A stretch of 64,000 nt of DNA from Rufibacter latericius. Lineage in GTDB: Bacteria > Bacteroidota > Bacteroidia > Cytophagales > Hymenobacteraceae. The stretch covers positions 916,410 through 980,409 of the forward strand of contig NZ_RJJD01000008.1 of NCBI RefSeq assembly GCF_003721515.1, in the 5' to 3' direction. The notes beneath the pieces were generated by a model. The model made no database searches and was not told the origin of the DNA. It was given only the letters and a program-made list of their open reading frames with translations. Below, piece by piece: positions 1 through 8,067 of this stretch. Position 1 is the stretch's first letter, and every line of letters starts with the position of its first letter. The position numbers were made by a program, and so were the translations under genes.

Positions 1-61
1 AATCACTTTCAATTCTCTTGAGAATCCTGAAAGAAATATTCTGGTCAAAGAGCAGTTTCAT
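1..61 (-). CDS. DUF5615 PIN-like toxin, 5' part only
   Basis: The minus strand opens with ATG at 61-59 and reads MKLLFDQNISFRILKRI before leaving the window. This is the usual start of DUF5615 proteins, PIN-like putative ribonuclease toxins whose N-terminal Asp (here D6) is part of the predicted acidic active site. The ATG overlaps the stop of the upstream DUF433 gene as ATGA, so the two are probably translationally coupled, which is the normal layout of this putative toxin-antitoxin pair. Only 20 codons are visible. Family assignment rests on that short stretch plus the neighbour; activity is inferred. Confidence 0.7.
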   Translation of the reverse strand, partial: MKLLFDQNISFRILKRIESD

Positions 62-282
62 GAAGCAATTCTCAGCTTGTGCTCCCGGTCAGCGGCATAC
101 GCTAGACAAGCCATGATATCTTCCTGCGTCAGTTCAGGGTAATCTTCCAGAATCTCTGATATGTTCATGCCGGAAGCTAACCAGCCCAGCACATCATACA
201 CCGTAATGCGCATGCCCCTAATACAAGGCTTGCCAAACCGTTTCTCAGGCTCAATGGTGATGATTTCAGAATAATGCTTCAT
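58..282 (-). CDS. DUF433 family antitoxin-like protein
   Basis: A protein of 74 residues from the internal Met at 282 (MKHYSEIITIEPEKRFGKP). It has the DUF433 pattern: a beta-strand start, then GKPCIRGMRITVYDVLGWL and a helix-turn-helix-like SEILEDYPELTQEDI. DUF433 proteins are small DNA-binding proteins often paired with DUF5615 toxins, and such a partner follows directly with a 4-base ATGA overlap. An in-frame Met at 315 would add 11 residues (MRFWFSLEKTA) that do not look like the family and would begin only 17 bases from the nuoJ terminator arm, so 282 is preferred. The toxin-antitoxin role is inferred from context. Confidence 0.75.
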   Translation of the reverse strand: MKHYSEIITIEPEKRFGKPCIRGMRITVYDVLGWLASGMNISEILEDYPELTQEDIMACLAYAADREHKLRIAS

Positions 283-331
283 AGCTGTTTTCTCTAAACT
301 GAACCAGAAACGCAACCTATTTTTTCAAATA

Positions 332-361
332 AAAAAGGACAACACTAAAGCTGTCCTTTTT
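332..361 (-). terminator. Terminator after nuoJ
   Basis: A 10-bp perfect stem (332-341 with 352-361) around a 10-base loop. Read on the minus strand it ends in a run of T. It lies 19 bases beyond the nuoJ stop and before the DUF433 gene, so it should end the nuo transcript. Confidence 0.75.
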
Positions 362-379
362 CAGCCTCCCGCAAGAGAC

Positions 380-895
380 TTAGAATCTATTTTGCTCGCC
401 CGGTTCGCGCTTGCCCAGCATTACGGCACCAGCCATAGCCGCCAGGAACAGAACCGAAGCCAACTCAAACGGCAACAGGTAATCTCTGAAAAGCACTTTC
501 CCCAGGTTCTCCACCATGCCAATCTGCGAGTCAAACACAGCGGTAGTGGTCAGTTGGGTGTTCACGTCCTTCAAGGCGGCAATCATCACCACAAACAGGA
601 TACCACCAGCAATGGCTGCGGCAATCTTGCTCAGGACGGGCTTGTGCTGCTCGGTGTCTTCGCGCATGTTCAGGAACATAATCACGAAGAGGAACAGTAC
701 CATGATGGCGCCCATGTACACAATGAAGTTTACCGCCGCCAGGAACTGGGCATTCAGAAGAATGTAGTGTCCGGTTAAGGCGAAGAACGTCAGAATCATG
801 AACAGAACGCTGTACACAGGGTTTTTGGAGACAACTACCCCAATGGCCGCGAACAAGGTTAAGAAAGTGAGAAAGTAAAAGAAATTACCCGTCAT
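380..895 (-). CDS. nuoJ: NADH-quinone oxidoreductase subunit J
   Basis: A 171-residue membrane protein with five hydrophobic segments, matching NuoJ (ND6 type) of complex I. The segment NFIVYMGAIMVLFLFVIMFL is the family's conserved third helix with the Tyr-Met-Gly-Ala pi-bulge region. It is part of the membrane arm that couples quinone reduction to proton transfer. It follows nuoI with a 33-base gap. It is the last nuo gene here: nuoK, L, M and N, which normally come next, are absent and a terminator follows. Confidence 0.93.
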   Translation of the reverse strand: MTGNFFYFLTFLTLFAAIGVVVSKNPVYSVLFMILTFFALTGHYILLNAQFLAAVNFIVYMGAIMVLFLFVIMFLNMREDTEQHKPVLSKIAAAIAGGILFVVMIAALKDVNTQLTTTAVFDSQIGMVENLGKVLFRDYLLPFELASVLFLAAMAGAVMLGKREPGEQNRF

Positions 896-928
896 AGTTT
901 TGGATGATAAACGCTTGTTTTCGGCGGA

Positions 929-1435
929 TTATAGGTTTTCAATAGGCATGGGCTCTACTAGACGGTCTTTGCCGTAGATGAACTCATCGCGCTCGTAGCG
1001 GGCCGGAGCCACTTTGTCGTTCTGCAGGAAGATGGCCGCTTTAGGGCAGGCTTCTTCGCACAGGCCGCAGAAAATGCAACGCAACATGTTAATCTCGTAG
1101 CTGATGGCATATTTCTCCTCGCGGTACAGGTTCTCCTCACCCCGCTTGCGCTCACCGGCTACCATGGTAATGGCCTCGGCCGGGCAAGCCACGGCGCAAA
1201 GACCACAGGCCGTGCAACGCTCTCTGCCTTTCTCGTCACGCTTTAACACGTGCAAACCACGCCACACCGCGCTCATCGGGCGGGTTTCCTCGGGGTATTT
1301 AATCGTAGCTTTCTTCTTGAAGAAGTGACGCATGGTGATAGACAAGCCCTGGAAAATTGCCGGGAGATACATTCTCTCGGAAAAATTCATGGGTTTCTTT
1401 TCCAGCTTTTTCGCTCTATTGCTAAGTGATTGCAT
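929..1435 (-). CDS. nuoI: NADH-quinone oxidoreductase subunit I
   Basis: A 168-residue ferredoxin-like subunit of complex I that carries clusters N6a and N6b and passes electrons towards NuoB. Two classical 4Fe-4S motifs are visible, CTACGLCAVACP and CIFCGLCEEACP. The start at 1435 gives an N-terminal tail (MQSLSNRAKKLEKKP); an alternative Met at residue 16 (MNFSERMYLP) is closer to the length of most homologues, so the exact start is uncertain. It lies between nuoH and nuoJ in the usual order. Confidence 0.94.
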   Translation of the reverse strand: MQSLSNRAKKLEKKPMNFSERMYLPAIFQGLSITMRHFFKKKATIKYPEETRPMSAVWRGLHVLKRDEKGRERCTACGLCAVACPAEAITMVAGERKRGEENLYREEKYAISYEINMLRCIFCGLCEEACPKAAIFLQNDKVAPARYERDEFIYGKDRLVEPMPIENL

Positions 1436-1463
1436 GTCTCTTATAAACTTTAAATGATGGGTA

Positions 1464-1481
1464 GAGGAGCAGAAACTCCTC
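1464..1481. other. Small hairpin between nuoH and nuoI
   Basis: GAGGAG at 1464-1469 pairs with CTCCTC at 1476-1481 in the 63-base gap between the two genes. There is no T run, so it looks like a transcript processing or pausing structure rather than a terminator. It is unlike the 38-bp repeat found elsewhere in this operon. Confidence 0.35.
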
Positions 1482-1498
1482 TCCTACTCATAATGTCT

Positions 1499-2554
1499 TT
1501 AGAACAACTCCGCTTTTAACAGAATGGCTCCGCCGGTCACGATTACGTTCAGGATAGACAACGGAATCAGGATTTTCCAGCCCAGGTTCATCAACTGGTC
1601 ATAGCGGAAACGCGGCAAGGTCCAGCGCACCCACATGAAAAAGAAGATGAAGAAGAAAATCTTAGCGAACAATACCACCGTTCCCAAGATGGTCACCACG
1701 TTGTGCGGCAAGCCTAACTGGTGCATGAACGGGAAGTTGTAACCGCCAAAGTAAAGCGTTGCCATTACCGCCGATGCCACGAAGATGTTCACGTACTCTG
1801 CGAACAGGTACAAGCCCATGCCCATAGAGCTATACTCAGTGTGGTAACCACCTACCAGCTCAGTCTCGCACTCTGGTAAGTCGAAAGGCACGCGGTTGGT
1901 CTCGGCGAAGGCACAAATGATGAAAATCAGGAAGCCTACCGGCTGATAGAAGATGTTCCAGTTCAACCCGGAAACCCCAAACAGCTCCTGTCCCTGTTGC
2001 GCCGCGATGTCACGCATGGAAAGCGTACCCGTCACCAGCAACAACGCGATGATGGACATACCCATGGCCAGCTCGTAGCTGATGTTCTGGGAAGCCGCCC
2101 GGATAGCTCCTAACAGGGAGAACTTGTTGTTGGAAGCCCAGCCCCCAATCATGATGCCATACACACCCAAAGCCACAATACCGAACACGTACAAAATCCC
2201 GATGTTCACCTCAATGGCCTGTAAGTGAATGGCTTCACCGCCAATAATCAAGGTACCACCAAACGGAATTACCGCACTGGACATACAAGCCGTTAACATC
2301 GCTAGCGATGGACCCGCAATGAACAGGAACTTGTTCGCGTTAGCCGGTACGAACTCTTCTTTGAAGAACAGTTTCACCGCATCGGCCAAAGGCTGCGCCA
2401 GACCAAAAGGACCGGCACGGTTAGGGCCAACGCGGTCCTGGATGAAGGCTGCCACTTTCCGCTCAGCGTAGGTGGAGTAAGTGGCAATCAGCAACGTTAT
2501 CCCGAAAACGGCGAAGATGATAAGCGCTTTGATTAATAATAAGGAGATCTCCAT
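1499..2554 (-). CDS. nuoH: NADH-quinone oxidoreductase subunit H
   Basis: A 351-residue polytopic membrane protein with about eight hydrophobic segments. It carries the NuoH signatures AERKVAAFIQDRVGPNRAG near residue 30 and the acidic loop FDLPECETELVGGYHTEY around residue 225, which lines the quinone chamber. NuoH anchors the peripheral arm to the membrane and forms part of the quinone tunnel. Its ATG overlaps the nuoG stop by one base (TAATG), so the two are likely coupled in translation. Length is normal. Confidence 0.96.
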   Translation of the reverse strand: MEISLLLIKALIIFAVFGITLLIATYSTYAERKVAAFIQDRVGPNRAGPFGLAQPLADAVKLFFKEEFVPANANKFLFIAGPSLAMLTACMSSAVIPFGGTLIIGGEAIHLQAIEVNIGILYVFGIVALGVYGIMIGGWASNNKFSLLGAIRAASQNISYELAMGMSIIALLLVTGTLSMRDIAAQQGQELFGVSGLNWNIFYQPVGFLIFIICAFAETNRVPFDLPECETELVGGYHTEYSSMGMGLYLFAEYVNIFVASAVMATLYFGGYNFPFMHQLGLPHNVVTILGTVVLFAKIFFFIFFFMWVRWTLPRFRYDQLMNLGWKILIPLSILNVIVTGGAILLKAELF

Positions 2555-3558
2555 TATACTTGTCTTCCTAGGTTAAAAGGAGTGGATTGTAAGTCTTCTT
2601 CGGTGGAGCCTGGCAAGTTCGGAATCACGTTCACGTTCAGCACCGGCAACTCATAGTGGTTAGCAGAAATCACCGAGGTACGGGAAATCTTGCGCGGTCC
2701 TTCAATGGTCCAGTCGTTCGCGTCTTTCTTGTCAAAGCGGCAGGTGTTGCAGATGAACTCTTGCACCTCGTTGTACTGGTCTTTGCGGGCAGTTACGCGC
2801 AACACATCGTTCCCACGCATCCACAACACTACTTTACCGGAGCAAGTAGGGCAATCGCGGTGCGCATCAACCGGCTTGGTGAACCACACACGGTTTTTGA
2901 AACGGAAGGTCTTATCGGTCAAAGCTCCTACCGGGCACACATCAATGACGTTTCCGGAGAACTCGTTATCGATGATGTTCTCCACGTAGGTTCCAATCTC
3001 AGCAGCATCGCCACGGCCTAACACACCGTGCACACGCTTCTCGGTCAACTGGTCGGCGGTGTACACGCAGCGGTAGCACAGGATGCAACGCGTCATGTGC
3101 AGCTGCACCAACGGACCGATGTCAATTTTATCAAAGGTGCGGCGCTCTTCTTCATAACGGGTGCCGGACGTGCCGTGCTCGTACGCGAAGTTCTGCAAAT
3201 CACACTCCCCGGCCTGGTCGCAGATAGGGCAATCCAGTGGGTGGTTGATCAACAGCATCTCCACCACGCCTTTGCGGGCAGCCAGTACATCTGGGTTGGT
3301 GGTGTTTTCCACCACCATGCCGTCTTGTACCGGGGTAATGCAGCTCGCTACCAGTTTAGGCATCGGGCGCGGGTCTTTCGCGGAACCGGCCGCTACCCGA
3401 ACCATACAGGCACGGCATTTTCCGCCGGTACCTTTTAAAGGGGTATAGTAGCACATGGCTGGGGGCACCACCTCGCCGCCGATTTTACGGGCTGCGTTGA
3501 GGATGGTAGTTCCTTCCTCTACCTCCACCTCTATGCCATCAAACGTTATTTTTACCAT
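2554..3558 (-). CDS. nuoG: NADH-quinone oxidoreductase subunit G, short form
   Basis: A 334-residue form of NuoG, against about 900 residues in E. coli. The N-terminal 2Fe-2S domain has CYYTPLKGTGGKCRACMVRV. Next come the His-ligated cluster motif HPLDCPICDQAGECDLQ, the CILCYRC...DVCPVGAL cluster, and a CPTC...CNTC pair that could bind the extra 4Fe-4S of the molybdopterin-like domain. The protein stops there, so the large C-terminal molybdopterin-fold domain is missing. Related Bacteroidota also have short NuoG proteins, so this is probably the lineage's normal form and not a broken gene. A palindromic repeat copy sits in the 116-base gap to nuoF. Confidence 0.92.
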   Translation of the reverse strand: MVKITFDGIEVEVEEGTTILNAARKIGGEVVPPAMCYYTPLKGTGGKCRACMVRVAAGSAKDPRPMPKLVASCITPVQDGMVVENTTNPDVLAARKGVVEMLLINHPLDCPICDQAGECDLQNFAYEHGTSGTRYEEERRTFDKIDIGPLVQLHMTRCILCYRCVYTADQLTEKRVHGVLGRGDAAEIGTYVENIIDNEFSGNVIDVCPVGALTDKTFRFKNRVWFTKPVDAHRDCPTCSGKVVLWMRGNDVLRVTARKDQYNEVQEFICNTCRFDKKDANDWTIEGPRKISRTSVISANHYELPVLNVNVIPNLPGSTEEDLQSTPFNLGRQV

Positions 3559-3631
3559 GTTAAATTTATCGTTGATTGCTGATGGTTACTTGCGTCACTC
3601 TTCAGCAATGACATACTTATTTAAGAAGCTA

Positions 3632-3666
3632 TTTCAGACCTGCTTTCTTTAAAACAGGCCTGAAAC
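3632..3666. repeat. Palindromic repeat copy, nuoF-nuoG gap
   Basis: TTTCAGACCTGCTTT (3632-3646) pairs with AAAACAGGCCTGAAA (3651-3665) with two mismatches. This is a clear member of the dispersed 38-bp family, inside the nuo operon. Confidence 0.75.
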
Positions 3667-3674
3667 AAAAATGC

Positions 3675-5018
3675 TTATGCTAATACAGATTCGGCTTTGT
3701 TGAACACCGCGCCTGGAGCCGTAGCTGCCTGCGGGTGTTTCACGTGCCACTCAAACTCCTCACGGAAGTGACGAACCGCCGCCGCAACTGGCCAGGCAGC
3801 GGCATCACCCAACGGACAGATAGTATTTCCTTCTATCTGCTTGGCAACGCTAACCAACAGGTCGATGTCGTGCATATGGCCGTGGCCGTGCTCAATGCGG
3901 TGCAATACTTTTTCCATCCAACCGGTTCCTTCACGGCACGGGCTGCATTGGCCGCAAGACTCGTGGTGGTAGAAACGGGCCAGGGTCCAGGTATGGCGCA
4001 CGATACAGGTTTGGTCATCCATCACGAAGAACCCGCCGGAACCTAACATGGTACCCGTGGCGAAACCTCCGTCAGAAAGTGACTCATAGGTCATCAGGCG
4101 GTCTTCCCCGTTGGTAGTTTTCAGGATTAGCTCCTTCGGCAGAATCGGAACGGAAGAACCTCCGGCAATGACCGCTTTCATATCACGGCCTTTCCAGATG
4201 CCGCCGCAGTACTCGTCTGAGTAGATGAATTCCTCCACGGGAACTCCTAGCTCAATCTCGTACACGCCTGGCTTGTTGATGTTACCACCAGCAGAAATCA
4301 GCTTGGTACCGGCACTACGGCCAATCCCGAACTTTGCGTATTCAGCAGCGGTGTTGGTGATAATCCACGGCACAGTAGCGATAGACTCCACGTTGTTCAC
4401 CACGGTTGGGCAGCCGTAAAGGCCCCACACTGCCGGGAACGGAGGCTTGTTACGCGGGTTACCACGCTTGCCTTCCAGAGATTCCAGTAAAGCTGTTTCC
4501 TCACCGCAGATGTACGCGCCACCGCCTGGGTGCACGTGCAAGTCCAGTGAATAACCGCTTCCTAAGATATTTTCACCTAAGAAACCGTTGGCATAAGCTT
4601 CGGCGATGGCTTTCTCTAGAATGCGCAGCACATACAATAACTCGCCCCGGATGTAGATATAAGAAGTGCGAGCCCCCAGCGCGTAGCTAGAGGTAATCAT
4701 GCCTTCAATCAACAAATGCGGCAGTTTTTCCATCAAATACCGGTCTTTGAAAGTACCCGGTTCTGATTCATCGGCGTTGCAAACTAAATAGCGCGGCTTG
4801 CCTTCTGGCTTAGCCAAAAAGCTCCATTTCATCCCGGTAGGGAATCCGGCACCACCCCGGCCTCTTAAGCCCGAAGCTTTCACTTCTTCCACCACTTCCT
4901 CGGGGGACATGGTTTTCAAAGCTTTCTCAACGGAGGCGTAGCCGCCGTGCTTGCGATAAACGTCAAAGGTGTGAATGCCTTCAACGTTGATATGTTCAGT
5001 TAATAATTTTCTTCCCAT
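3675..5018 (-). CDS. nuoF: NADH-quinone oxidoreductase subunit F
   Basis: A 447-residue FMN- and NADH-binding subunit, the electron entry point of complex I. Visible signatures are LRGRGGAGFPTGMKW near residue 50 (nucleotide binding), AYICGEETALLESLEG near residue 170 (FMN site), and the C-terminal N3 4Fe-4S ligands SCGQCSPCREGT with a later Cys in NTICPLGD. Length is typical. Its first 19 bases overlap the end of nuoE, as expected for the E-F pair that forms the NADH dehydrogenase head. Confidence 0.96.
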   Translation of the reverse strand: MGRKLLTEHINVEGIHTFDVYRKHGGYASVEKALKTMSPEEVVEEVKASGLRGRGGAGFPTGMKWSFLAKPEGKPRYLVCNADESEPGTFKDRYLMEKLPHLLIEGMITSSYALGARTSYIYIRGELLYVLRILEKAIAEAYANGFLGENILGSGYSLDLHVHPGGGAYICGEETALLESLEGKRGNPRNKPPFPAVWGLYGCPTVVNNVESIATVPWIITNTAAEYAKFGIGRSAGTKLISAGGNINKPGVYEIELGVPVEEFIYSDEYCGGIWKGRDMKAVIAGGSSVPILPKELILKTTNGEDRLMTYESLSDGGFATGTMLGSGGFFVMDDQTCIVRHTWTLARFYHHESCGQCSPCREGTGWMEKVLHRIEHGHGHMHDIDLLVSVAKQIEGNTICPLGDAAAWPVAAAVRHFREEFEWHVKHPQAATAPGAVFNKAESVLA

Positions 5019-5539
5019 GGTTTCCTTACGGTTAAGGCTTTCAGGTCTTCCAGCATCTGGTCTGCGCGGGCAGGGTCCAGGTCTTCGTAGAATTGCTCAC
5101 GCACTTGCAGCATCGGTCCGGTGCCGCAGGATGCCAAACATTCTACTGTTTTAAGGGTGAAGTTTCCATCGGCAGAGGTCTCGCCTACTTTGCAGCCCAG
5201 ACGGTTCTCCAGGTGCTCAATCAGTTGGTCAGAACCCCGCAGCATACAAGGACCCGTGCGGCAAACTTCCAACACGTGCTTGCCTACCGGCTTCAGGTTG
5301 AACATAGTGTAAAAGGTAGCAACCTCGTACACCTCAATTGGTTGTATGTTCAGGATTTCGGCCACTAAATCCATTGCCTCAGGGCTTACCCAACCGCCAA
5401 ACTCCGCTTGCGCGATGTGCAGGATAGGCAGAATAGCCGATTTCTGGCGTTCAGCCGGATAATGAGATAAGTAGCGCCGGATTTCGGCCATAGCCCCATC
5501 CGAAAACTGTAATGTGTTTAAACTTGTTGATTGCTCCAT
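5000..5539 (-). CDS. nuoE: NADH-quinone oxidoreductase subunit E
   Basis: A 179-residue thioredoxin-fold subunit carrying the N1a 2Fe-2S cluster. The four Cys ligands appear in CRTGPCMLRGS and ECLASCGTGP. N-terminal helices with the phrase HIAQAEFGGWVSPEAM match the family. It overlaps nuoF by 19 bases and is separated from nuoD by 72 bases that hold a degenerate palindromic repeat. Confidence 0.96.
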   Translation of the reverse strand: MEQSTSLNTLQFSDGAMAEIRRYLSHYPAERQKSAILPILHIAQAEFGGWVSPEAMDLVAEILNIQPIEVYEVATFYTMFNLKPVGKHVLEVCRTGPCMLRGSDQLIEHLENRLGCKVGETSADGNFTLKTVECLASCGTGPMLQVREQFYEDLDPARADQMLEDLKALTVRKPWEENY

Positions 5540-5565
5540 TTGGTCAATGGCAGGTATAAAAGCTG

Positions 5566-5605
5566 CGTTTTAGGCAGGCTTAGGAAAAATCGTTTCTAAA
5601 ATAGG
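5566..5605. repeat. Degenerate palindromic repeat copy, nuoD-nuoE gap
   Basis: CGTTTTAGGC at the left and CTAAAATAGG at the right match the ends of the dispersed repeat; the centre has drifted. Membership is less certain than for other copies. Confidence 0.4.
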
Positions 5606-5611
5606 AATCGC

Positions 5612-6826
5612 TTAGGCGTCCAGCTCACCGGCAATCACGTTCATGGAAGACAGGATCACAATGGCATCTGACAACTGTGTGCCTACTACCATTTCTGGAT
5701 AGGCCTGGTAATAGATAAAGCAAGGTCTTCTGAAATGCAAACGGTACGGCGTGCGGCCTCCGTCAGACACTAAATAGAAACCTAACTCCCCGTTACCGCC
5801 TTCTACCGAGTGATACACTTCACCGGCTGGTGCATCAATCTCACCCATCACAATTTTGAAGTGATAGATAAGCGCTTCCATGTTGCGGTACACGTCTTGC
5901 TTTGGAGGTAAATAGAACTCTGGTGCATCGGCGTGGAACGGACCTTCAGGAAGGTTGTCCATGGCTTGTTGGATGATGCGTAAGCTCTGCCAGATTTCCT
6001 CATTACGCACCATGAAGCGGTCGTACGTATCGCCCTTGGTACCTACCGGAATCTCGAAATCGAAGTCCTGGTAAGAAGAGTAAGGGTTCATGACACGCAC
6101 GTCATAATCCACGCCCGCGGCTCTCAGGTTAGGACCGGTAAAGCCGTAGTTCAAGGCGCGCTCTGCGGTGATTGGTCCCACATTCTCCACGCGGTCAATG
6201 AAGATCCGGTTACGGTTAAACATGGTTTCAAACTCGCGAAATACCTTAGGGAAATCACGCAGGAAATCTCTGATCTTCTGGATAGCTATAGGTGATAAAT
6301 CACGCTCCATGCCGCCTACTCTACCCATGTTGGTGGTTAAGCGGGCACCGCAGATTTCCTCGTAGATTTCGTAGATTTTCTCTCTTTCCTGGAAAACGTA
6401 CAGGAAGCCGGTGAAGGCTCCGGTATCTACACCCAAGATAGAGTTACAAATCAAGTGGTCGGCAATACGAGCTAATTCCATCACAATTACCCGGATGTAC
6501 TCGGCACGTTTTGGAACGGTCACGCCCAACAGCTTCTCTACCGTCATCCACCAGCCCATGTTGTTGATGGGTGAGGAACAATAGTTCATGCGGTCGGTAA
6601 GCGGGGTAATCTGGTAAAAGTTACGGCGCTCCGCGATTTTCTCGAAGGCGCGGTGTATGTACCCAATGGTTGGCACGCCAGACACAATCTTCTCACCATC
6701 CATTTGCAGGATGTTCTGGAAGATACCGTGCGTGGCAGGGTGCGTAGGTCCTAAATTCAGAGTGGTGAGCTCCTGCATGTAGGAATCTGGGGTAACTATT
6801 TGTGTGTTCTGTTTGGCTAACTCCAT
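5612..6826 (-). CDS. nuoD: NADH-quinone oxidoreductase subunit D
   Basis: A subunit of 404 residues from the Met at 6826 (MELAKQNTQIVTPDSYMQEL). It carries the quinone-site motif LNLGPTHPATHGIF, the MGRVGGMERDL phrase and a C-terminal GRTPYRLHFRRP, all typical of the 49-kDa subunit. An in-frame Met at 6889 would add 21 residues rich in Arg and Leu that do not resemble the family and would crowd the nuoC stop, so 6826 is used. With NuoB it forms the quinone reduction site. NuoC and NuoD are separate genes here, not fused. Confidence 0.95.
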   Translation of the reverse strand: MELAKQNTQIVTPDSYMQELTTLNLGPTHPATHGIFQNILQMDGEKIVSGVPTIGYIHRAFEKIAERRNFYQITPLTDRMNYCSSPINNMGWWMTVEKLLGVTVPKRAEYIRVIVMELARIADHLICNSILGVDTGAFTGFLYVFQEREKIYEIYEEICGARLTTNMGRVGGMERDLSPIAIQKIRDFLRDFPKVFREFETMFNRNRIFIDRVENVGPITAERALNYGFTGPNLRAAGVDYDVRVMNPYSSYQDFDFEIPVGTKGDTYDRFMVRNEEIWQSLRIIQQAMDNLPEGPFHADAPEFYLPPKQDVYRNMEALIYHFKIVMGEIDAPAGEVYHSVEGGNGELGFYLVSDGGRTPYRLHFRRPCFIYYQAYPEMVVGTQLSDAIVILSSMNVIAGELDA

Positions 6827-6898
6827 GTGGGAACTTAGTAGTAAGCAGAAACGCCGGCGGCCTTGCCTGTAGAGCAAAGCCGTTGGCATTTATAAAGT

Positions 6899-7405
6899 TT
6901 ATCTTCCGAAGAAGGTATTGATCTTGTCTTCGCGGGTCTGGTCTTCCAGCGGAAACTCTTTGCGCATAGGGAACGCCTCCATCTCTTCCACATTGAGAAT
7001 GCGGATAAGATTAGGGTGACCCTCAAAGCGGACGCCGTAGAAGTCAAAGGTTTCGCGTTCCATCCAGTTGGCGGTGGCGTACAGGTTGGTAGCAGTAGGT
7101 ACCACGGCATCATCTTCTGGAAAGAAGATTTTGATGCGTAGCCTGATGTTATGCACCAGACTGTGCAGGTGATAGATAACACCTAACTCCTGCCCTTTGT
7201 TATCTGGGTAATGAATACCGCATAAAGTGGTTAGGAACTGGAATTGCAGGAAGGCATCATCATACAGTGTCTGCAGAACAGAAATGATGTTTTCCCGGGT
7301 AGTGGTAACGGTCACAAGCCCGTAAGGCTCATGCACATCAAACAACTGGTCGCCGAATTTTTCTTGCAGCGTTTGCACCAGCAGTTCGTTGGTTAGTTCG
7401 GCCAT
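6899..7405 (-). CDS. nuoC: NADH-quinone oxidoreductase subunit C
   Basis: A 168-residue 30-kDa subunit of the peripheral arm. The family signature is visible as ANWMERETFDFYGVRFEGHP followed by RILNVEEMEAFPMRKEFP. The N-terminal part has the expected alpha/beta docking fold (FQFLTTLCGIHYPDN). It starts 3 bases after the nuoB stop, so the two are tightly linked. Confidence 0.95.
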   Translation of the reverse strand: MAELTNELLVQTLQEKFGDQLFDVHEPYGLVTVTTTRENIISVLQTLYDDAFLQFQFLTTLCGIHYPDNKGQELGVIYHLHSLVHNIRLRIKIFFPEDDAVVPTATNLYATANWMERETFDFYGVRFEGHPNLIRILNVEEMEAFPMRKEFPLEDQTREDKINTFFGR

Positions 7406-7408
7406 GCC

Positions 7409-7963
7409 TTATTTAATGTTGTAAGAAGCCAGTAATGCTTGATATTCCGGAGAGTTCCGGCGACGGAGCGACTCGTTCTCGGCTAAGTCCTGAATACGCA
7501 TCAAGCCATCCAGAATCTGTTCAGGGCGAGGAGGGCAACCAGGCACGTACACGTCTACCGGTACAATGCGGTCAATGCCTTGCAACACGCTGTAAGAGTC
7601 AAAGATACCACCGCTGGTAGCGCACGCGCCTACGGCGATTACCCAGCGCGGCTCGGCCATCTGCTCATACACCTGTTTCACCACCGGACCCATTTTCTTG
7701 GCGATGGTACCCATCACCATCAGAAGGTCGGCCTGACGAGGCGAGAAGCTTGGGCGCTCAGACCCGAAACGGGAAATATCATAGTGCGAGCCCATGGTAG
7801 CCATGTACTCAATACCGCAGCAAGAGGTAGCAAACGGCAACGGCCACAAAGAATGCTTCCGGGCCAAGCCTACTACTTTCTCCAGGGAAGTGGCGAAAAA
7901 GCCGGTTCCTTCTACCCCTTCTGGGGCGTCTACCATGGTTAAATTGCTATTGTTATCGCTCAT
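7409..7963 (-). CDS. nuoB: NADH-quinone oxidoreductase subunit B
   Basis: A 184-residue subunit holding cluster N2, the last iron-sulfur centre before quinone. The four Cys ligands are visible: the tandem pair in [10 protein letters not shown], one in VGACATSGG and one in [12 protein letters not shown]. Length is normal. The 104-base gap to nuoA includes a palindromic repeat copy that ends up only 4 bases upstream of this start codon. Confidence 0.96.
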   Translation of the reverse strand: MSDNNSNLTMVDAPEGVEGTGFFATSLEKVVGLARKHSLWPLPFATSCCGIEYMATMGSHYDISRFGSERPSFSPRQADLLMVMGTIAKKMGPVVKQVYEQMAEPRWVIAVGACATSGGIFDSYSVLQGIDRIVPVDVYVPGCPPRPEQILDGLMRIQDLAENESLRRRNSPEYQALLASYNIK

Positions 7964-7967
7964 GAGT

Positions 7968-8004
7968 CGTTTTCGCTTAGTTTTCAGAGAATCAGGCCAA
8001 GAAC
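7968..8004. repeat. Palindromic repeat copy upstream of nuoB
   Basis: GTTTTCGCTTAGTTTTC and, further on, GAATCAGGCCAAGAAC follow the repeat's two arms. It lies in the nuoA-nuoB gap, with its edge 4 bases from the nuoB start codon. Confidence 0.6.
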
Positions 8005-8067
8005 CGGCCTCTTTCTGAACACTTTTTCGCTTGTAAAAGTTTGCCGCCTACGCGACGATTTCTGGTG

